A program made the position numbers and the translations under genes. 64,000 bases of DNA from Celeribacter sp. HF31 (GTDB taxonomy: Bacteria; Pseudomonadota; Alphaproteobacteria; Rhodobacterales; Rhodobacteraceae). Of this stretch, positions 55,089-64,000 are shown one piece after another. The stretch covers positions 488,493 through 552,492 of the forward strand of contig NZ_JAATOT010000002.1 in assembly GCF_011806455.1 (NCBI RefSeq), written 5' to 3'. The first letter of the stretch is position 1; each line of letters begins with the position of its first letter. A model generated the notes under the pieces. The model saw only the letters and a list, made by a program, of their open reading frames with translations. It searched no databases and had not been told where the DNA came from.

Positions 55089-56426
55089 ATGTCAGAAAAG
55101 AACAGTTTTTGGGAATGGCTCGGTTACACAGATACTCCGAATTGGGGGAAAGCACGTGGGCTTGGTGGTTTCTTGGGCTTTGCGGTGCTCTTGGTGGCAC
55201 TTGTTATTGGCATTGCGGGCCTTGCCGGACTGATTAAAGCACTCATGCTCTACGTCATGAACGGCGATGAAAGCGGAGACCCGTCCGCTGCGGCACGAAA
55301 TATCGGCCTCTTGCTTGCCGCCGCTTTCGGTGCGCCGTTTGTAGCATGGCAAGCGATTGTGAGACAGAAGCAGACGGATATTGCGGAGCAAGGCCTCATC
55401 ACAGATCGCCTTAACAAAGCTATCGAAGGCCTTTCCTCAGAAAAGGTTGTCAAGTTTCGGAACCGCAAGATCACCGTTGAACGTCCGCATGAAACACAAG
55501 AGTATTTTCTCAACGAAGGTGACATACTTGAGCGTTTCTCAGATGAGATTGGACGCACATCTGGGGACTGGAGCGTTCAGGAGAGGACAGTTCCAAATCT
55601 TGAAGCGCGTATTGGGGCAATCTTTTCTCTCGAAAGAATTGCCCAAGATAGCCTTCGAGATCATCTCCAAATCATGGAAATTCTCTGTGCCTATGTTCGA
55701 GAAAATGCACCCGCAAAGAACATGGAACCATCCGGCTTTCCATTTAAGAAAGCCCGAGCCGACATACAAACAGCAATACGTGTCATAGGTCGTAGATCAG
55801 ACATTCAAAAAAGTGCCGAAAGCCAAAAACAATTCAGGTTGGACTTGAGAAACGTTGATCTTTCAGGAGCAGATTTCACTGGCTTGGATTTTACGGGTGC
55901 AATTTTCTTTAATTCTAAATTTGAGGGCGCAATTTTTCAGGACTCCAAGCTAAGCGGAGCGAATTTCAACTATTCCTTGTTAAACTTTTCAGATTTTAGA
56001 CGAAGCGAACTGATCGGGTGCCAATTTGAAAATGTTTCAGTGACAGTTGACGGTGGTATGCAATTTCTAAATTTCACCTATGGAAATACATACGGCTCAT
56101 CAATCTTAGGAGCCAACCTAACCGGTCTTCGATATATTCGCGTAGGAAAAATTGAAAATATGCTGGGTTCAAAAGATACAATTTTTGGTGAAGGAAAACT
56201 CAAAACTGACTGGGAAAACTCTCAGCTTTTAATCGGAGAGTATCAATTACTATCGCAGCTCGAAGATGGGGCGCGGATCAAAGAAATCTGGACAGAATTG
56301 GAAGCAAAAGGACTAACTCAATTCGTTGAGTGGTCAACTTACACCTCAAGTGATTTCGCCAACTATGAAATCCGCGAAGCCTTCGCAAAAAAACGCGGAC
56401 TAATCGGCTGGCCGTATTGGTACTAA
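55089..56426 (+). CDS. Transmembrane pentapeptide-repeat protein
   Basis: This 445-residue protein has two membrane helices (about 26-55 and 67-91), then a cytoplasmic helical region (about 95-250). A short block of A(D/N)LxG-type pentapeptides follows (D-L-S-G-A-D-F-T-G-L-D-F-T-G-A-I-F-F, S-G-A-N-F-N-Y). The C-terminal ~130 residues are unrecognised. Codon use is much more AT-rich than in gloA and serS on either side, which points to horizontal gain. Similar TM-pentapeptide proteins are common accessory genes of unknown or antiphage role. Confidence 0.8.
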   Translation: MSEKNSFWEWLGYTDTPNWGKARGLGGFLGFAVLLVALVIGIAGLAGLIKALMLYVMNGDESGDPSAAARNIGLLLAAAFGAPFVAWQAIVRQKQTDIAEQGLITDRLNKAIEGLSSEKVVKFRNRKITVERPHETQEYFLNEGDILERFSDEIGRTSGDWSVQERTVPNLEARIGAIFSLERIAQDSLRDHLQIMEILCAYVRENAPAKNMEPSGFPFKKARADIQTAIRVIGRRSDIQKSAESQKQFRLDLRNVDLSGADFTGLDFTGAIFFNSKFEGAIFQDSKLSGANFNYSLLNFSDFRRSELIGCQFENVSVTVDGGMQFLNFTYGNTYGSSILGANLTGLRYIRVGKIENMLGSKDTIFGEGKLKTDWENSQLLIGEYQLLSQLEDGARIKEIWTELEAKGLTQFVEWSTYTSSDFANYEIREAFAKKRGLIGWPYWY

Positions 56427-56499
56427 CTCCCCGTTGATCCCCCCCGCGCCCTAAGGCATAAGCCTTCGCAAACCCAACCAACCCCCGAGGACCCAACCG

Positions 56500-57792
56500 A
56501 TGCATGACATCAAGGCCATTCGCGAAAACCCCGAAGCTTTCGACGCCGCCATGGCGCGCAGAGGGTTGTCTGGGGTGTCTTCCGAAGTCCTCGCGCTCGA
56601 CGCCGACCGCCGGGCCAAAATCGCCGCCGCCGAAGAGGCCAAAGCCGAACAGAACAAAGCCTCCAAAGAGGTCGGTGCCGCCAAGGCGAAAGGCGACGAG
56701 GCCGAGTTCGAACGCCTCCGCGCGCTTGTGGCCGAGAAAAAGGCCGAGATCGCGCGTTTGAATGACGAAGCCAAGGCCGAGGACGAGCGCCTGCGCGACA
56801 TCCTCATGGGCCTGCCCAACATCATGGCCGCCGACGTGCCGGATGGCACCGACGAAGACGACAACGTCGAAATTCACCGCTGGGGCACGCCCGCCAGCTT
56901 CGATTTCGCGCCGAAAGAGCATTACGAGATCGACGGCGTCAAAGCCGGGATGGACTTTGAAACGGCGGCGAAACTCTCCGGCGCGCGCTTTGTCCTGCTC
57001 TCCGGCGCCGTGGCCCGCATTCACCGCGCGCTGGCACAGTTCATGATCGACACCCATGTCGACAACCATGGCCTGACCGAAACCATGACCCCCGTCTTGG
57101 TGCGTGAAGAGATGCTTTACGGCACAGGGCAATTGCCGAAATTCGGCGAGGACAGCTATAAAACCACCGATGGCTGGTGGCTGATCCCGACCGCCGAGGT
57201 GACGCTGACCAATATCGTGAACAACGTGACCGTGGACGAAGATTACCTGCCGCGCCGCTATGTCGCCGACACGCAATGTTTCCGCTCGGAGGCCGGGTCC
57301 GCAGGCCGCGACACCTCCGGCATGCTGCGTCAGCACCAGTTCGAAAAGGTCGAGATGGTCTCCATCACCCGCCCCGATGAGTCTGAGGCGGAACATATCC
57401 GCATGACCACTCAGGCGCAGAATATTCTTGAGGCCCTCGGCCTGCCCTACCGCACCGTGAAACTCTGCTCCGGCGACATCGGCTTTGGCGCGGTGCGCAC
57501 CCACGACATCGAGGTCTGGCTGCCCGGTCAGGACAAATACCGCGAAATCTCCTCGGTCTCGACCTGTGGCGATTTCCAGGCGCGCCGCATGAACGCCCGG
57601 TTCAAACCCAAAGACGGCGGCAAACCGGAGTTTGTTCACACGCTGAACGGCTCGGGGCTTGCCGTCGGGCGCTGCCTCATCGCTGTGCTGGAAAACGGCC
57701 AGAACGCCGACGGCTCCGTCACCCTGCCCGAGGCGCTGTCGCCCTACCTGCGCGGCAAGCTGACACTGACAGCCGAAGGCCAACTCGTCTAA
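56500..57792 (+). CDS. serS: Seryl-tRNA synthetase
   Basis: This 430-residue class II synthetase has an N-terminal coiled-coil arm (about 25-105) and a catalytic core with motif 2 ([12 protein letters not shown]) and motif 3 (G-S-G-L-A-V-G-R). It charges tRNA-Ser. A terminator follows at 57822. Confidence 0.97.
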   Translation: MHDIKAIRENPEAFDAAMARRGLSGVSSEVLALDADRRAKIAAAEEAKAEQNKASKEVGAAKAKGDEAEFERLRALVAEKKAEIARLNDEAKAEDERLRDILMGLPNIMAADVPDGTDEDDNVEIHRWGTPASFDFAPKEHYEIDGVKAGMDFETAAKLSGARFVLLSGAVARIHRALAQFMIDTHVDNHGLTETMTPVLVREEMLYGTGQLPKFGEDSYKTTDGWWLIPTAEVTLTNIVNNVTVDEDYLPRRYVADTQCFRSEAGSAGRDTSGMLRQHQFEKVEMVSITRPDESEAEHIRMTTQAQNILEALGLPYRTVKLCSGDIGFGAVRTHDIEVWLPGQDKYREISSVSTCGDFQARRMNARFKPKDGGKPEFVHTLNGSGLAVGRCLIAVLENGQNADGSVTLPEALSPYLRGKLTLTAEGQLV

Positions 57793-57825
57793 GTTTCCTT
57801 TGTTGTCTTAAATACTCATCTAAAA
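57793..57825. repeat. Terminator-linked motif, copy 3 (inverted)
   Basis: GTTTCCTTTGTTG, then AAATACTC and AAAACGG: the reverse complement of the 16350 and 40660 copies. It again lies between a stop codon (serS) and a terminator hairpin. Confidence 0.6.
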
Positions 57826-57850
57826 CGGCGCCCTTTACGGCGCCGTTTTT
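57822..57850 (+). terminator. serS terminator
   Basis: AAAACGGCGCC and GGCGCCGTTTTT form an 11-bp stem around six bases, with a T-run. Confidence 0.9.
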
Positions 57851-57867
57851 CGTTCTAGATCAATCCT

Positions 57868-58587
57868 ATGACCAACACACGCCTGATCGCCCTTCTCCAC
57901 CTCGCCGCCGCCCTGGCCTTTGCCATCGCAGGCCCTCTTCTGGCACCCGATTTTCGCGGCTACGACCCCGCAGATTTCCCGATCCCGCAAGACAATGCGC
58001 CCGTGGGGCCTGCGGGCTATGCGTTTTCGATCTGGGGGGTGATTTACCTGTGGCTCATTGTCTCCGCCGCCGTGGGTCTGAAACGCCATGACGCCCCCGA
58101 CTGGGCGCCGATGCGCGGCCCCTTGATCATCGCGCTCCTCATAGGCACGCCTTGGCTGAGCGTCGCCGTCGCCAGCCCGATCCTCGCCACCGTGATGATC
58201 TTTGCCATGCTGGCCTTTGCGCTCAAAGCCATGAGCCGGGCGCCCGTGCTTGACCCGTGGCTCGCCCGCGCGCCGAATGCGCTCTTTGCAGGCTGGTTGA
58301 CGGCGGCGTCCTTTGCCTCACTAGGCTATGTCGGCGCGGGCTATGGCATTGTCTTTGGCGCGGTCGGCTGGGCTTATATTTGCCTCATCGGCGCGCTCGC
58401 GGTGGCCTATGCGGGCACACGCCTGCGCCCCGACGCGCCGCTTTACCCGCTGGGGACGGCTTGGGCTTTGGTCGCTATCGTGGTGAAAAACTGGGGCTCG
58501 GAATGGGGTGTTGCAGGGCTGGCCGGTCTTGGCACGGTTTTGCTTTTGGCGTTTGCCGTCAAAGCGTGGCGACGGCCCGCGCCTTGA
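57868..58587 (+). CDS. TspO/MBR-related membrane protein
   Basis: This 239-residue integral membrane protein has about seven hydrophobic segments and the tryptophan-rich loops seen in TspO-like proteins (Y-A-F-S-I-W-G-V-I-Y-L-W). It is longer than classical five-helix TspO. Ligand is unknown; porphyrin or sterol binding is known for true TspO. It overlaps the convergent NUDIX gene by 29 bp. Confidence 0.75.
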   Translation: MTNTRLIALLHLAAALAFAIAGPLLAPDFRGYDPADFPIPQDNAPVGPAGYAFSIWGVIYLWLIVSAAVGLKRHDAPDWAPMRGPLIIALLIGTPWLSVAVASPILATVMIFAMLAFALKAMSRAPVLDPWLARAPNALFAGWLTAASFASLGYVGAGYGIVFGAVGWAYICLIGALAVAYAGTRLRPDAPLYPLGTAWALVAIVVKNWGSEWGVAGLAGLGTVLLLAFAVKAWRRPAP

Positions 58588-59002
58588 GCGCATTTTGGGC
58601 CACACGGGTCACATCCGGAGATAGCTCCCGCGTGGTGATCAAAAGATCGTCCAGGCTCATCCAATCCACATCCGCCGCATCGTCGGCGGCCACCGGTTCG
58701 CCCGACACATAGGCACAGCGCACCGCCATGAGCAGGAAGTGATAGGCGCCGGAGGCGTCTTCGGGTTCGATCAGCTCGACGTGGTCAATGACCTCACCCG
58801 CCTCGGCCACCACGCCGGTCTCTTCACAAAGTTCCCGCACGGCCGCCTCTGTCAGAGCCTCGCCGAATTCCACATGCCCGCCGGGAAAGCCCCAGGTGCC
58901 AAGCGCGGGCGCTTTGCCGCGTTGGACCATGAGGAATTTTCCGTCGCGCTCGCAGACCGCGAGCACCGCGAGTTTTGGCGTCCCTGTCGTCGGGGCGGTC
59001 AT
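58559..59002 (-). CDS. NUDIX hydrolase
   Basis: This 147-residue enzyme has a complete Nudix box ([23 protein letters not shown]). The preceding [10 protein letters not shown] suggests an ADP-ribose or nucleotide-type substrate. The start overlaps the uvrA stop by 4 bp, so the two are co-translated. Substrate is unknown. Confidence 0.92.
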   Translation of the reverse strand: MTAPTTGTPKLAVLAVCERDGKFLMVQRGKAPALGTWGFPGGHVEFGEALTEAAVRELCEETGVVAEAGEVIDHVELIEPEDASGAYHFLLMAVRCAYVSGEPVAADDAADVDWMSLDDLLITTRELSPDVTRVAQNALKARAVATL

Positions 59003-61863
59003 TCTGCCGCCCTCCGGATGGCCGCTTTCTCAAGCATCGGCTTGAGGTAGCGCCCGGTGTGGGACGCCGCGACCTCCGCCACCTCTTCGGGCGTGCCGGT
59101 GGCCACGATCTGACCGCCTCCGTCCCCGCCCTCGGGACCGATGTCGATGATGTGGTCGGCGGTTTTGATCACGTCGAGATTGTGTTCGATCACGATCATC
59201 GAATTGCCCTGATCGACCAACTCGTGCAGCACGTCCAAAAGCTTCTTCACATCCTCGAAATGCAGCCCCGTGGTCGGCTCGTCGAGGATATAAAGCGTCC
59301 GTCCCGTGGAGCGTTTCGCAAGTTCCTTCGACAGCTTCACCCGCTGCGCCTCACCTCCCGAAAGCGTCGTCGCCTGTTGCCCGACCTTGATGTAGCCAAG
59401 GCCCACGCGCATCAGCGCATCCATCTTTTCGCGGATTGAGGGCACCGCCTTAAAGAACTCCTGAGCATCCTCGACCGTCATATCAAGAACGTCGGCTATG
59501 CTTTTGCCTTTAAACTGAATTTCCAGTGTTTCGCGATTGTAGCGCTTGCCCTTGCAGGTCTCGCATTCGACGTAAACATCGGGAAGGAAGTGCATCTCGA
59601 TCTTGATCACCCCATCGCCCTGACAGGCCTCGCAGCGCCCGCCTTTGACGTTAAAAGAGAACCGCCCCGGCTTATACCCGCGCGCTTTCGATTCCGGCAG
59701 TCCGGCGAACCAGTCGCGGATCGGGGTGAAGGCCCCGGTGTAGGTCGCCGGGTTCGACCGCGGGGTGCGGCCGATGGGGCGCTGGTCGATGTCGATCACC
59801 TTGTCGAGATGCTCAAACCCTTTGATGGTTTCACAGGGCGCAGGCGTCTCCCGCGCGCCGTTCAACCGGGTCGCGGCGGTCTTGTAGAGCGTCTCGAGAG
59901 TGAGCGTCGATTTGCCCCCGCCCGACACGCCGGAAACGCAGACGAATTTGCCCAGCGGGAAGTCGGCGGTGACCTCCTTGAGGTTGTTGCCGGTGGCTTT
60001 CACGACGGTGAGTTTCTTGCCATTGCCCTTGCGGCGCGTGGTCGGCACGGCGATCTCGCGCGTGCCCGACAGGTACTGCCCGGTGAGCGAGGCAGCGTCG
60101 CTTTCGATCTCGCTCGGTGTACCCTTCGCCACGACAGCGCCGCCATGCACACCGGCCCCCGGCCCCATGTCAAAAACGTAATCCGCCTCGCGGATCATGT
60201 CCTCGTCATGTTCGACCACGATCACCGTGTTGCCCTGATCGCGCAGGTTCTTGAGCGTGCCGATCAACCGATCGTTGTCGCGCTGGTGCAAGCCAATTGA
60301 GGGCTCGTCCAAGACGTACAAAACGCCCTGAAGGCCCGAGCCGATCTGGGAGGCCAGACGAATCCGCTGGCTCTCGCCGCCCGACAGCGTGCCCGCGTTG
60401 CGCGACATGGTCAGGTATTCGAGACCGACGTTGTTCAAAAAGCCCAAGCGCTCACGGATTTCCTTGACGATGGCCCGCGCGATTTCCTGTTTCTGTGGGC
60501 TGAGCGTCTCCATCACCCCGTCGATCCACTGAAACGCCTCCTTGATGGATTTCTCCACCACCTGCCCGACGTGATGCTGGTCGATCTTGACGGCCAGTGC
60601 CTCCTCGCGCAGGCGATAGCCGCCGCAATGGCCACAGGGCCGGTTGTTCTGGTAACGCTCGAATTCTTCGCGCACCCAATTGCTGTCGGTCTCGCGATAG
60701 CGCCGCTCCATATTGGGGATGACACCCTCAAAACTGCGCTCGATCTCATAGACCCGGCCGCCGTCGTCATAGCGGAATTTGATCTCCTCCTCGCCGGAGC
60801 CGTAGAGGAACATCTTCTGCACCTTGGCGGGCAGGTTTTTCCACGGCGTCGAGGGTTTGAATCCGTAATGTTTCGCAAGCGCCTCAATGGTTTGCAGGAA
60901 ATAGGGCGTCTTGCCTTTGCGCCAAGGCGCAATCGCCCCGTCGGCCACTTTCAACGCCGCATCGGGCACCACGAGGCGTTCATCAAAGAACAGCTCGACA
61001 CCAAGCCCGTCACAATGCGGACAGGCCCCGAAGGGCGCGTTGAAGGAAAACAGCCGCGGCTCGATTTCCGGGATGGTGAAGCCCGAGACCGGACAGGCGA
61101 AATTTTCCGAAAACGTGATGCGCTCCGGCTCGCCCTCTTTCGGTGCGGTTTCCAGAATGGCGATCCCGTCGGCCAGATCCAAAGCGGTGCGCAGGCTGTC
61201 CGCCAGACGCGTCTCCAAGCCCTCCCGCACCACGATCCGGTCCACCACCACGTCGATATTGTGGCGGAATTTCTTGTCCAATGTGGGCGGCTCGTCGAGG
61301 TCGTAAAACTCCCCGTCCACCTTCACACGCTGAAAGCCCTGCTTCCTAAGCTCCAGAAATTCCTTGCGATATTCGCCTTTCCGGTCGCGCACGATGGGCG
61401 CCAGGAGGTATCCCCGTGTGCCCTCCTCCATCCGCATGGTGATATCGACCATGTCCTGCACCTGCTGCGCTTCGATCGGCTCGCCCGTCGCGGGGCTGTA
61501 GGGCGTGCCCGCGCGGGCGAACAAAAGGCGCAGGTAGTCGTAAATCTCGGTCACCGTGCCGACGGTCGAGCGCGGGTTCTTCGACGTGGTCTTTTGCTCG
61601 ATGGAAATCGCCGGGCTGAGACCCGAAATATGATCCACATCCGGCTTGCCCATCATATCGAGAAACTGCCGCGCATAGGCCGAGAGACTTTCGACATAGC
61701 GTCGCTGCCCCTCCGCATAAATAGTGTCGAAGGCCAGCGAGGATTTGCCCGAGCCAGACAGCCCGGTGATCACCACCAACTCGTCGCGCGGGATGTCCAC
61801 ATCCACGCCTTTGAGATTGTGTTCGCGCGCACCGCGCACTTCGATCGATTTCAACTCGGCCAT
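58999..61863 (-). CDS. uvrA: Excinuclease ABC subunit A
   Basis: This 954-residue DNA-damage sensor of nucleotide excision repair has two ABC ATPase modules (Walker [10 protein letters not shown] and [10 protein letters not shown]) and two L-S-G-G-E signature loops. Zinc sites include C-P-H-C and C-E-A-C...C-E-T-C. ATG 61863 gives [16 protein letters not shown], the family start. It acts with UvrB and UvrC, which are not in the window. Confidence 0.97.
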   Translation of the reverse strand: MAELKSIEVRGAREHNLKGVDVDIPRDELVVITGLSGSGKSSLAFDTIYAEGQRRYVESLSAYARQFLDMMGKPDVDHISGLSPAISIEQKTTSKNPRSTVGTVTEIYDYLRLLFARAGTPYSPATGEPIEAQQVQDMVDITMRMEEGTRGYLLAPIVRDRKGEYRKEFLELRKQGFQRVKVDGEFYDLDEPPTLDKKFRHNIDVVVDRIVVREGLETRLADSLRTALDLADGIAILETAPKEGEPERITFSENFACPVSGFTIPEIEPRLFSFNAPFGACPHCDGLGVELFFDERLVVPDAALKVADGAIAPWRKGKTPYFLQTIEALAKHYGFKPSTPWKNLPAKVQKMFLYGSGEEEIKFRYDDGGRVYEIERSFEGVIPNMERRYRETDSNWVREEFERYQNNRPCGHCGGYRLREEALAVKIDQHHVGQVVEKSIKEAFQWIDGVMETLSPQKQEIARAIVKEIRERLGFLNNVGLEYLTMSRNAGTLSGGESQRIRLASQIGSGLQGVLYVLDEPSIGLHQRDNDRLIGTLKNLRDQGNTVIVVEHDEDMIREADYVFDMGPGAGVHGGAVVAKGTPSEIESDAASLTGQYLSGTREIAVPTTRRKGNGKKLTVVKATGNNLKEVTADFPLGKFVCVSGVSGGGKSTLTLETLYKTAATRLNGARETPAPCETIKGFEHLDKVIDIDQRPIGRTPRSNPATYTGAFTPIRDWFAGLPESKARGYKPGRFSFNVKGGRCEACQGDGVIKIEMHFLPDVYVECETCKGKRYNRETLEIQFKGKSIADVLDMTVEDAQEFFKAVPSIREKMDALMRVGLGYIKVGQQATTLSGGEAQRVKLSKELAKRSTGRTLYILDEPTTGLHFEDVKKLLDVLHELVDQGNSMIVIEHNLDVIKTADHIIDIGPEGGDGGGQIVATGTPEEVAEVAASHTGRYLKPMLEKAAIRRAAE

Positions 61864-62089
61864 CGGGCACCCCACTCGGTTTCTGCCCTCATATCTAGTG
61901 GAGAGCTTGCGCCGTTCCAACAGGAAACTGAGAACATAACAAGAACTAGCGGACAGATCGCCCCTTTTTTCACCGATCCCACATTTAGGACAGCCCGCCT
62001 GCCCCATTTGGGTGATTTGGTCACAGACGCGCCTCCTGTCGCCACGCTACAAAGGGGCAAACAAGAACAATGACTGCAAAGGTGAACCA

Positions 62090-62452
62090 ATGTTTGGATT
62101 GTTTGGCGGCGGCGCTCCGAAAATCTCCGTGGAGGATGTGAAAGCCGGGATGGCGAAGGGCACATTGGTGCTCATCGACGTGCGTGACGGGGTGGAGCTG
62201 CATATGTCCGGCACCGCGAAAGGCGCGCTGCATATTCCGTTGCAGGAGCTGAAGGCGAAATGCGATCCGGCCTCGCCCACTTGCCTGCCGGAAATGAAGG
62301 ACACCAAGACGACGAAGGTGCTCTATTGCGCCTCAGGCGCACGGTCTTCGGGCGGTGTGCGGCTTTTGAAATCTCTGGGCCATGAAGATGTGCAGAACCT
62401 TGGCGGGCTGCACAATTGGGTGTCGGGCGGCGGCGAGTTGCACAACGTCTGA
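62090..62452 (+). CDS. Rhodanese-like sulfurtransferase
   Basis: This 120-residue single rhodanese domain has L-I-D-V-R-D-G-V-E, then the active-site loop Y-C-A-S-G-A-R-S with the persulfide-forming cysteine. It has a short Gly-rich start (F-G-L-F-G-G-G-A-P). ATG 62090 has AAGGTG upstream. It likely moves sulfur in the cytoplasm; acceptor unknown. Confidence 0.9.
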   Translation: MFGLFGGGAPKISVEDVKAGMAKGTLVLIDVRDGVELHMSGTAKGALHIPLQELKAKCDPASPTCLPEMKDTKTTKVLYCASGARSSGGVRLLKSLGHEDVQNLGGLHNWVSGGGELHNV

Positions 62453-62481
62453 GACGTCGTTCAAGCCTCAGATATTAAAAC

Positions 62482-62509
62482 AAAAGCGGCCCTGAAAGGC
62501 CGCTTTTTT
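62482..62509. terminator. Terminator between rhodanese and LysR genes
   Basis: AAAAGCGGCC and GGCCGCTTTTTT pair around CTGAAA. It reaches into the LysR stop codon (TAA), so it also serves the opposite strand. Confidence 0.88.
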
Positions 62510-63473
62510 ATTCCGCAATCTCGCTGGCGATGCCTTCGAGTTTTGCCCCGTCCGACCGCGTCGCCGCATTGGCTGAGCTTTCGTCCAGCCCCATGTAAAG
62601 CGCGCGCCGCGCCGTGATCCGGTTGGCGATGAACCGCATGAATTCCGTCACCCGCGGCACATGGCGCAGATCGGGATGGGTCAGCACCCAGATCGGAGTA
62701 TGATCCGACAGCGGAACCCCAGGCACCCGCACCAGTTTCGGATCGCTCGACCCCAAAAGATGCGAAGTCCGCACCATCCCCATGCCTTGACGCGCCAGAG
62801 ACATGGCCGACACCATATCGTCCGTCTTGATCGCCACGCGCACCGGCGGCAGTTCAGAAAACAGCCCTGCAGGCGTCGAGGCGAACCAGGCGGAAAACCC
62901 GATGTAGGGGAGCGCGGTGTCCATATCGCGGCGCTCAAACACATCCTTATAGCGCTCGACGAATTCCGGAGAGGCAAACCACCCTGCCCGCTGCGGCGTG
63001 ACCATCCGGCCCCAAAGGCTCTCCTCCGGCGCCTGGGTGACCCGTATGGCCACATCCGCCTCGCGCCGGTGCAGGTTCAACACCTCCGTCGCGCCCAGAA
63101 GATGCACATCAATCCCCGGATGCAGCGCTTTGAATTCCTTGATGTCTTCGGCAAAATTATCTTCCGCCATCAAGGGCGGAATGGTCACTTTCAGCTCGCC
63201 TTCTTCGGTCTCGTCCCGCGCGGCCAAGGCCATATCGAGCGCGACCATCCGCGCCTCGACTTCCTCGGCATGGGAAATGGCGACCTGACCGGCTTCGGTC
63301 GGCTGAAGGCCGGACGCAAGCCGCGTGAAGAAACGAACACCAGCGGCATCTTCGGCCTTGGCCAACTGCCGCGACACGGTCGCATGGTTCACGCCCAGCA
63401 CACGCGCCGCGCCCGAAAGCCCGCCCTCGCGCGCCACGGCGAGAATGTAACGAAGAGAATCCCAATCAGTCAT
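62508..63473 (-). CDS. LysR-family transcriptional regulator
   Basis: This 321-residue protein has an N-terminal winged HTH (G-G-L-S-G-A-A-R-V-L-G-V-N-H-A-T-V-S-R-Q-L) and a periplasmic-binding-like effector domain. ATG 63473 fits the family (M-T-D-W-D-S-L-R-Y-I-L); the frame opens farther upstream. Its target and effector are not evident from neighbours. Confidence 0.92.
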   Translation of the reverse strand: MTDWDSLRYILAVAREGGLSGAARVLGVNHATVSRQLAKAEDAAGVRFFTRLASGLQPTEAGQVAISHAEEVEARMVALDMALAARDETEEGELKVTIPPLMAEDNFAEDIKEFKALHPGIDVHLLGATEVLNLHRREADVAIRVTQAPEESLWGRMVTPQRAGWFASPEFVERYKDVFERRDMDTALPYIGFSAWFASTPAGLFSELPPVRVAIKTDDMVSAMSLARQGMGMVRTSHLLGSSDPKLVRVPGVPLSDHTPIWVLTHPDLRHVPRVTEFMRFIANRITARRALYMGLDESSANAATRSDGAKLEGIASEIAE

Positions 63474-63554
63474 AAGCGTCAGATTACATGACCTACATTT
63501 ATGCACAAGAGGCGCGCATATAATATCACCCATCACAGATGTTGATAGATCGCC

Positions 63555-63908
63555 TTAAATGCGCGCCGCCATAACGGCACGATACCGCGGGAAAGTTGCG
63601 TTGAGATGAATCGGCACTGTGCCGATCAACAAAGACATCACGACAAGCGGAACGGCCAAAGGCCAGCGGATGCGAAATCCGTGTTCAGGCGCGACCTCCG
63701 CCAAGAGCGCCGCCGCCTCTTTCCGCCGGCTGGTTGGCACGGCAATCGGCATACCACCCAAAGCCAACGCCATCTCCGGGCGGATCATATGGGTCTGCGC
63801 CCCATGGAGGAACAGCGGAATATCCGTCGCCCCGAACGCTGCCTCAAGAAGCGCGAAATCGGTCGAACCATAGGCACGACCGATCTCGGTGAGAGGCTCC
63901 GCCCTCAA
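63555..63908 (-). CDS. DUF2007-like small protein with a membrane segment
   Basis: This 117-residue protein has an N-terminal fold (D-F-A-L-L-E-A-A-F-G-A-T-D-I-P-L-F-L-H-G, then G-G-M-P-I-A-V-P) resembling DUF2007 putative signalling proteins. One C-terminal membrane helix (A-V-P-L-V-V-M-S-L-L-I-G-T) follows. The TTG start overlaps the stop of the preceding dihydrolipoamide dehydrogenase gene, which favours translational coupling. Confidence 0.62.
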   Translation of the reverse strand: MRAEPLTEIGRAYGSTDFALLEAAFGATDIPLFLHGAQTHMIRPEMALALGGMPIAVPTSRRKEAAALLAEVAPEHGFRIRWPLAVPLVVMSLLIGTVPIHLNATFPRYRAVMAARI

Positions 63909-64000
63909 ATATGCAGCGCCCGGCCATAGGCGGCGAGCACGGATTCATGCATCATTTCCGACATCGTCGGGTGCGGGAAGACCGTGTTCATCAGCTCTTC
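63905..64000 (-). CDS. lpdA: Dihydrolipoamide dehydrogenase, 3' end only
   Basis: Only the last 31 codons are in the window. They read E-E-L-M-N-T-V-F-P-H-P-T-M-S-E and end G-R-A-L-H-I. The F-x-H-P-T-x-S-E signature holds the catalytic His-Glu pair of lipoamide dehydrogenases. The rest of the gene lies beyond position 64000. Confidence 0.88.
   Translation of the reverse strand, partial: EELMNTVFPHPTMSEMMHESVLAAYGRALHI

Noticed and set aside
60571..62073. 500-residue antisense ORF over uvrA
   Set aside because: Shadow of uvrA; no start signal or domain.

Overview
The window looks like the chromosome of an alphaproteobacterium of the Rhodobacterales (roseobacter-type). The core genes are GC-rich with Rhodobacteraceae-like protein sequences. 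They include a glnB-glnA pair, a yajC-secDF-ccmABCDG run, and several families I associate with this order (DUF6314, DUF1223, DUF1284, a divergent FliG-like protein). I could not run searches, so the taxonomic call rests on recognition.

Bases 1-15735 are a genomic island. Its right edge is a tyrosine integrase whose stop codon lies 9 bp from the 3' end of tRNA-Leu(UAG), the classic attachment arrangement. The left edge lies outside the window. From left to right the island carries: two overlapping XRE-type regulators; an HNH endonuclease; a very large protein with an N-terminal PD-(D/E)XK nuclease signature and a degenerate NTPase-like region; a divergent, AT-rich 1085-residue membrane-anchored protein that looks like a beta-helix; a complete type III restriction-modification pair (mod-res); a small membrane protein with an XRE repressor; and two small excisionase/AlpA-like DNA-binding proteins co-transcribed with the integrase. 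It reads as a defence island, and the two giant uncharacterised proteins are its most interesting content.

Bases 15736-34700 are mostly core. They hold a short Hint-domain protein, the NAD(P)HX repair enzyme nnr (with a 30-codon upstream ORF), glnB-glnA, a DUF4375-like protein, an FNT channel, several envelope proteins, a GAF protein, purB, a tiny secreted cysteine protein, a divergent FliG-like protein, a DMT transporter with a lipid A-type acyltransferase, a DUF1223 protein, and a cysteine hydrolase divergent from a GlxA-type regulator. Two copies of a ~115-bp double-hairpin repeat sit exactly on stop codons here.

Bases 34700-46600 hold the divergent aconitases acnB and acnA, a KAP-type P-loop ATPase, a GST/flavin reductase/heme-dependent N-demethylase-like cluster, a WYL regulator and arsC. 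Bases 46600-54500 hold metY and the cytochrome c biogenesis and Sec accessory run (yajC, fused secDF, a Mth938-like protein, ccmA, ccmB, ccmC, ccmD, ccmG). Bases 54500-64000 hold gloA, an AT-rich transmembrane pentapeptide-repeat protein that looks like a single-gene insertion, serS, a TspO-like protein, a NUDIX hydrolase overlapping uvrA, a rhodanese, a LysR regulator, a DUF2007-like protein and the 3' end of a dihydrolipoamide dehydrogenase gene.

Many long antisense ORFs oppose the GC-rich core genes and were treated as shadows.
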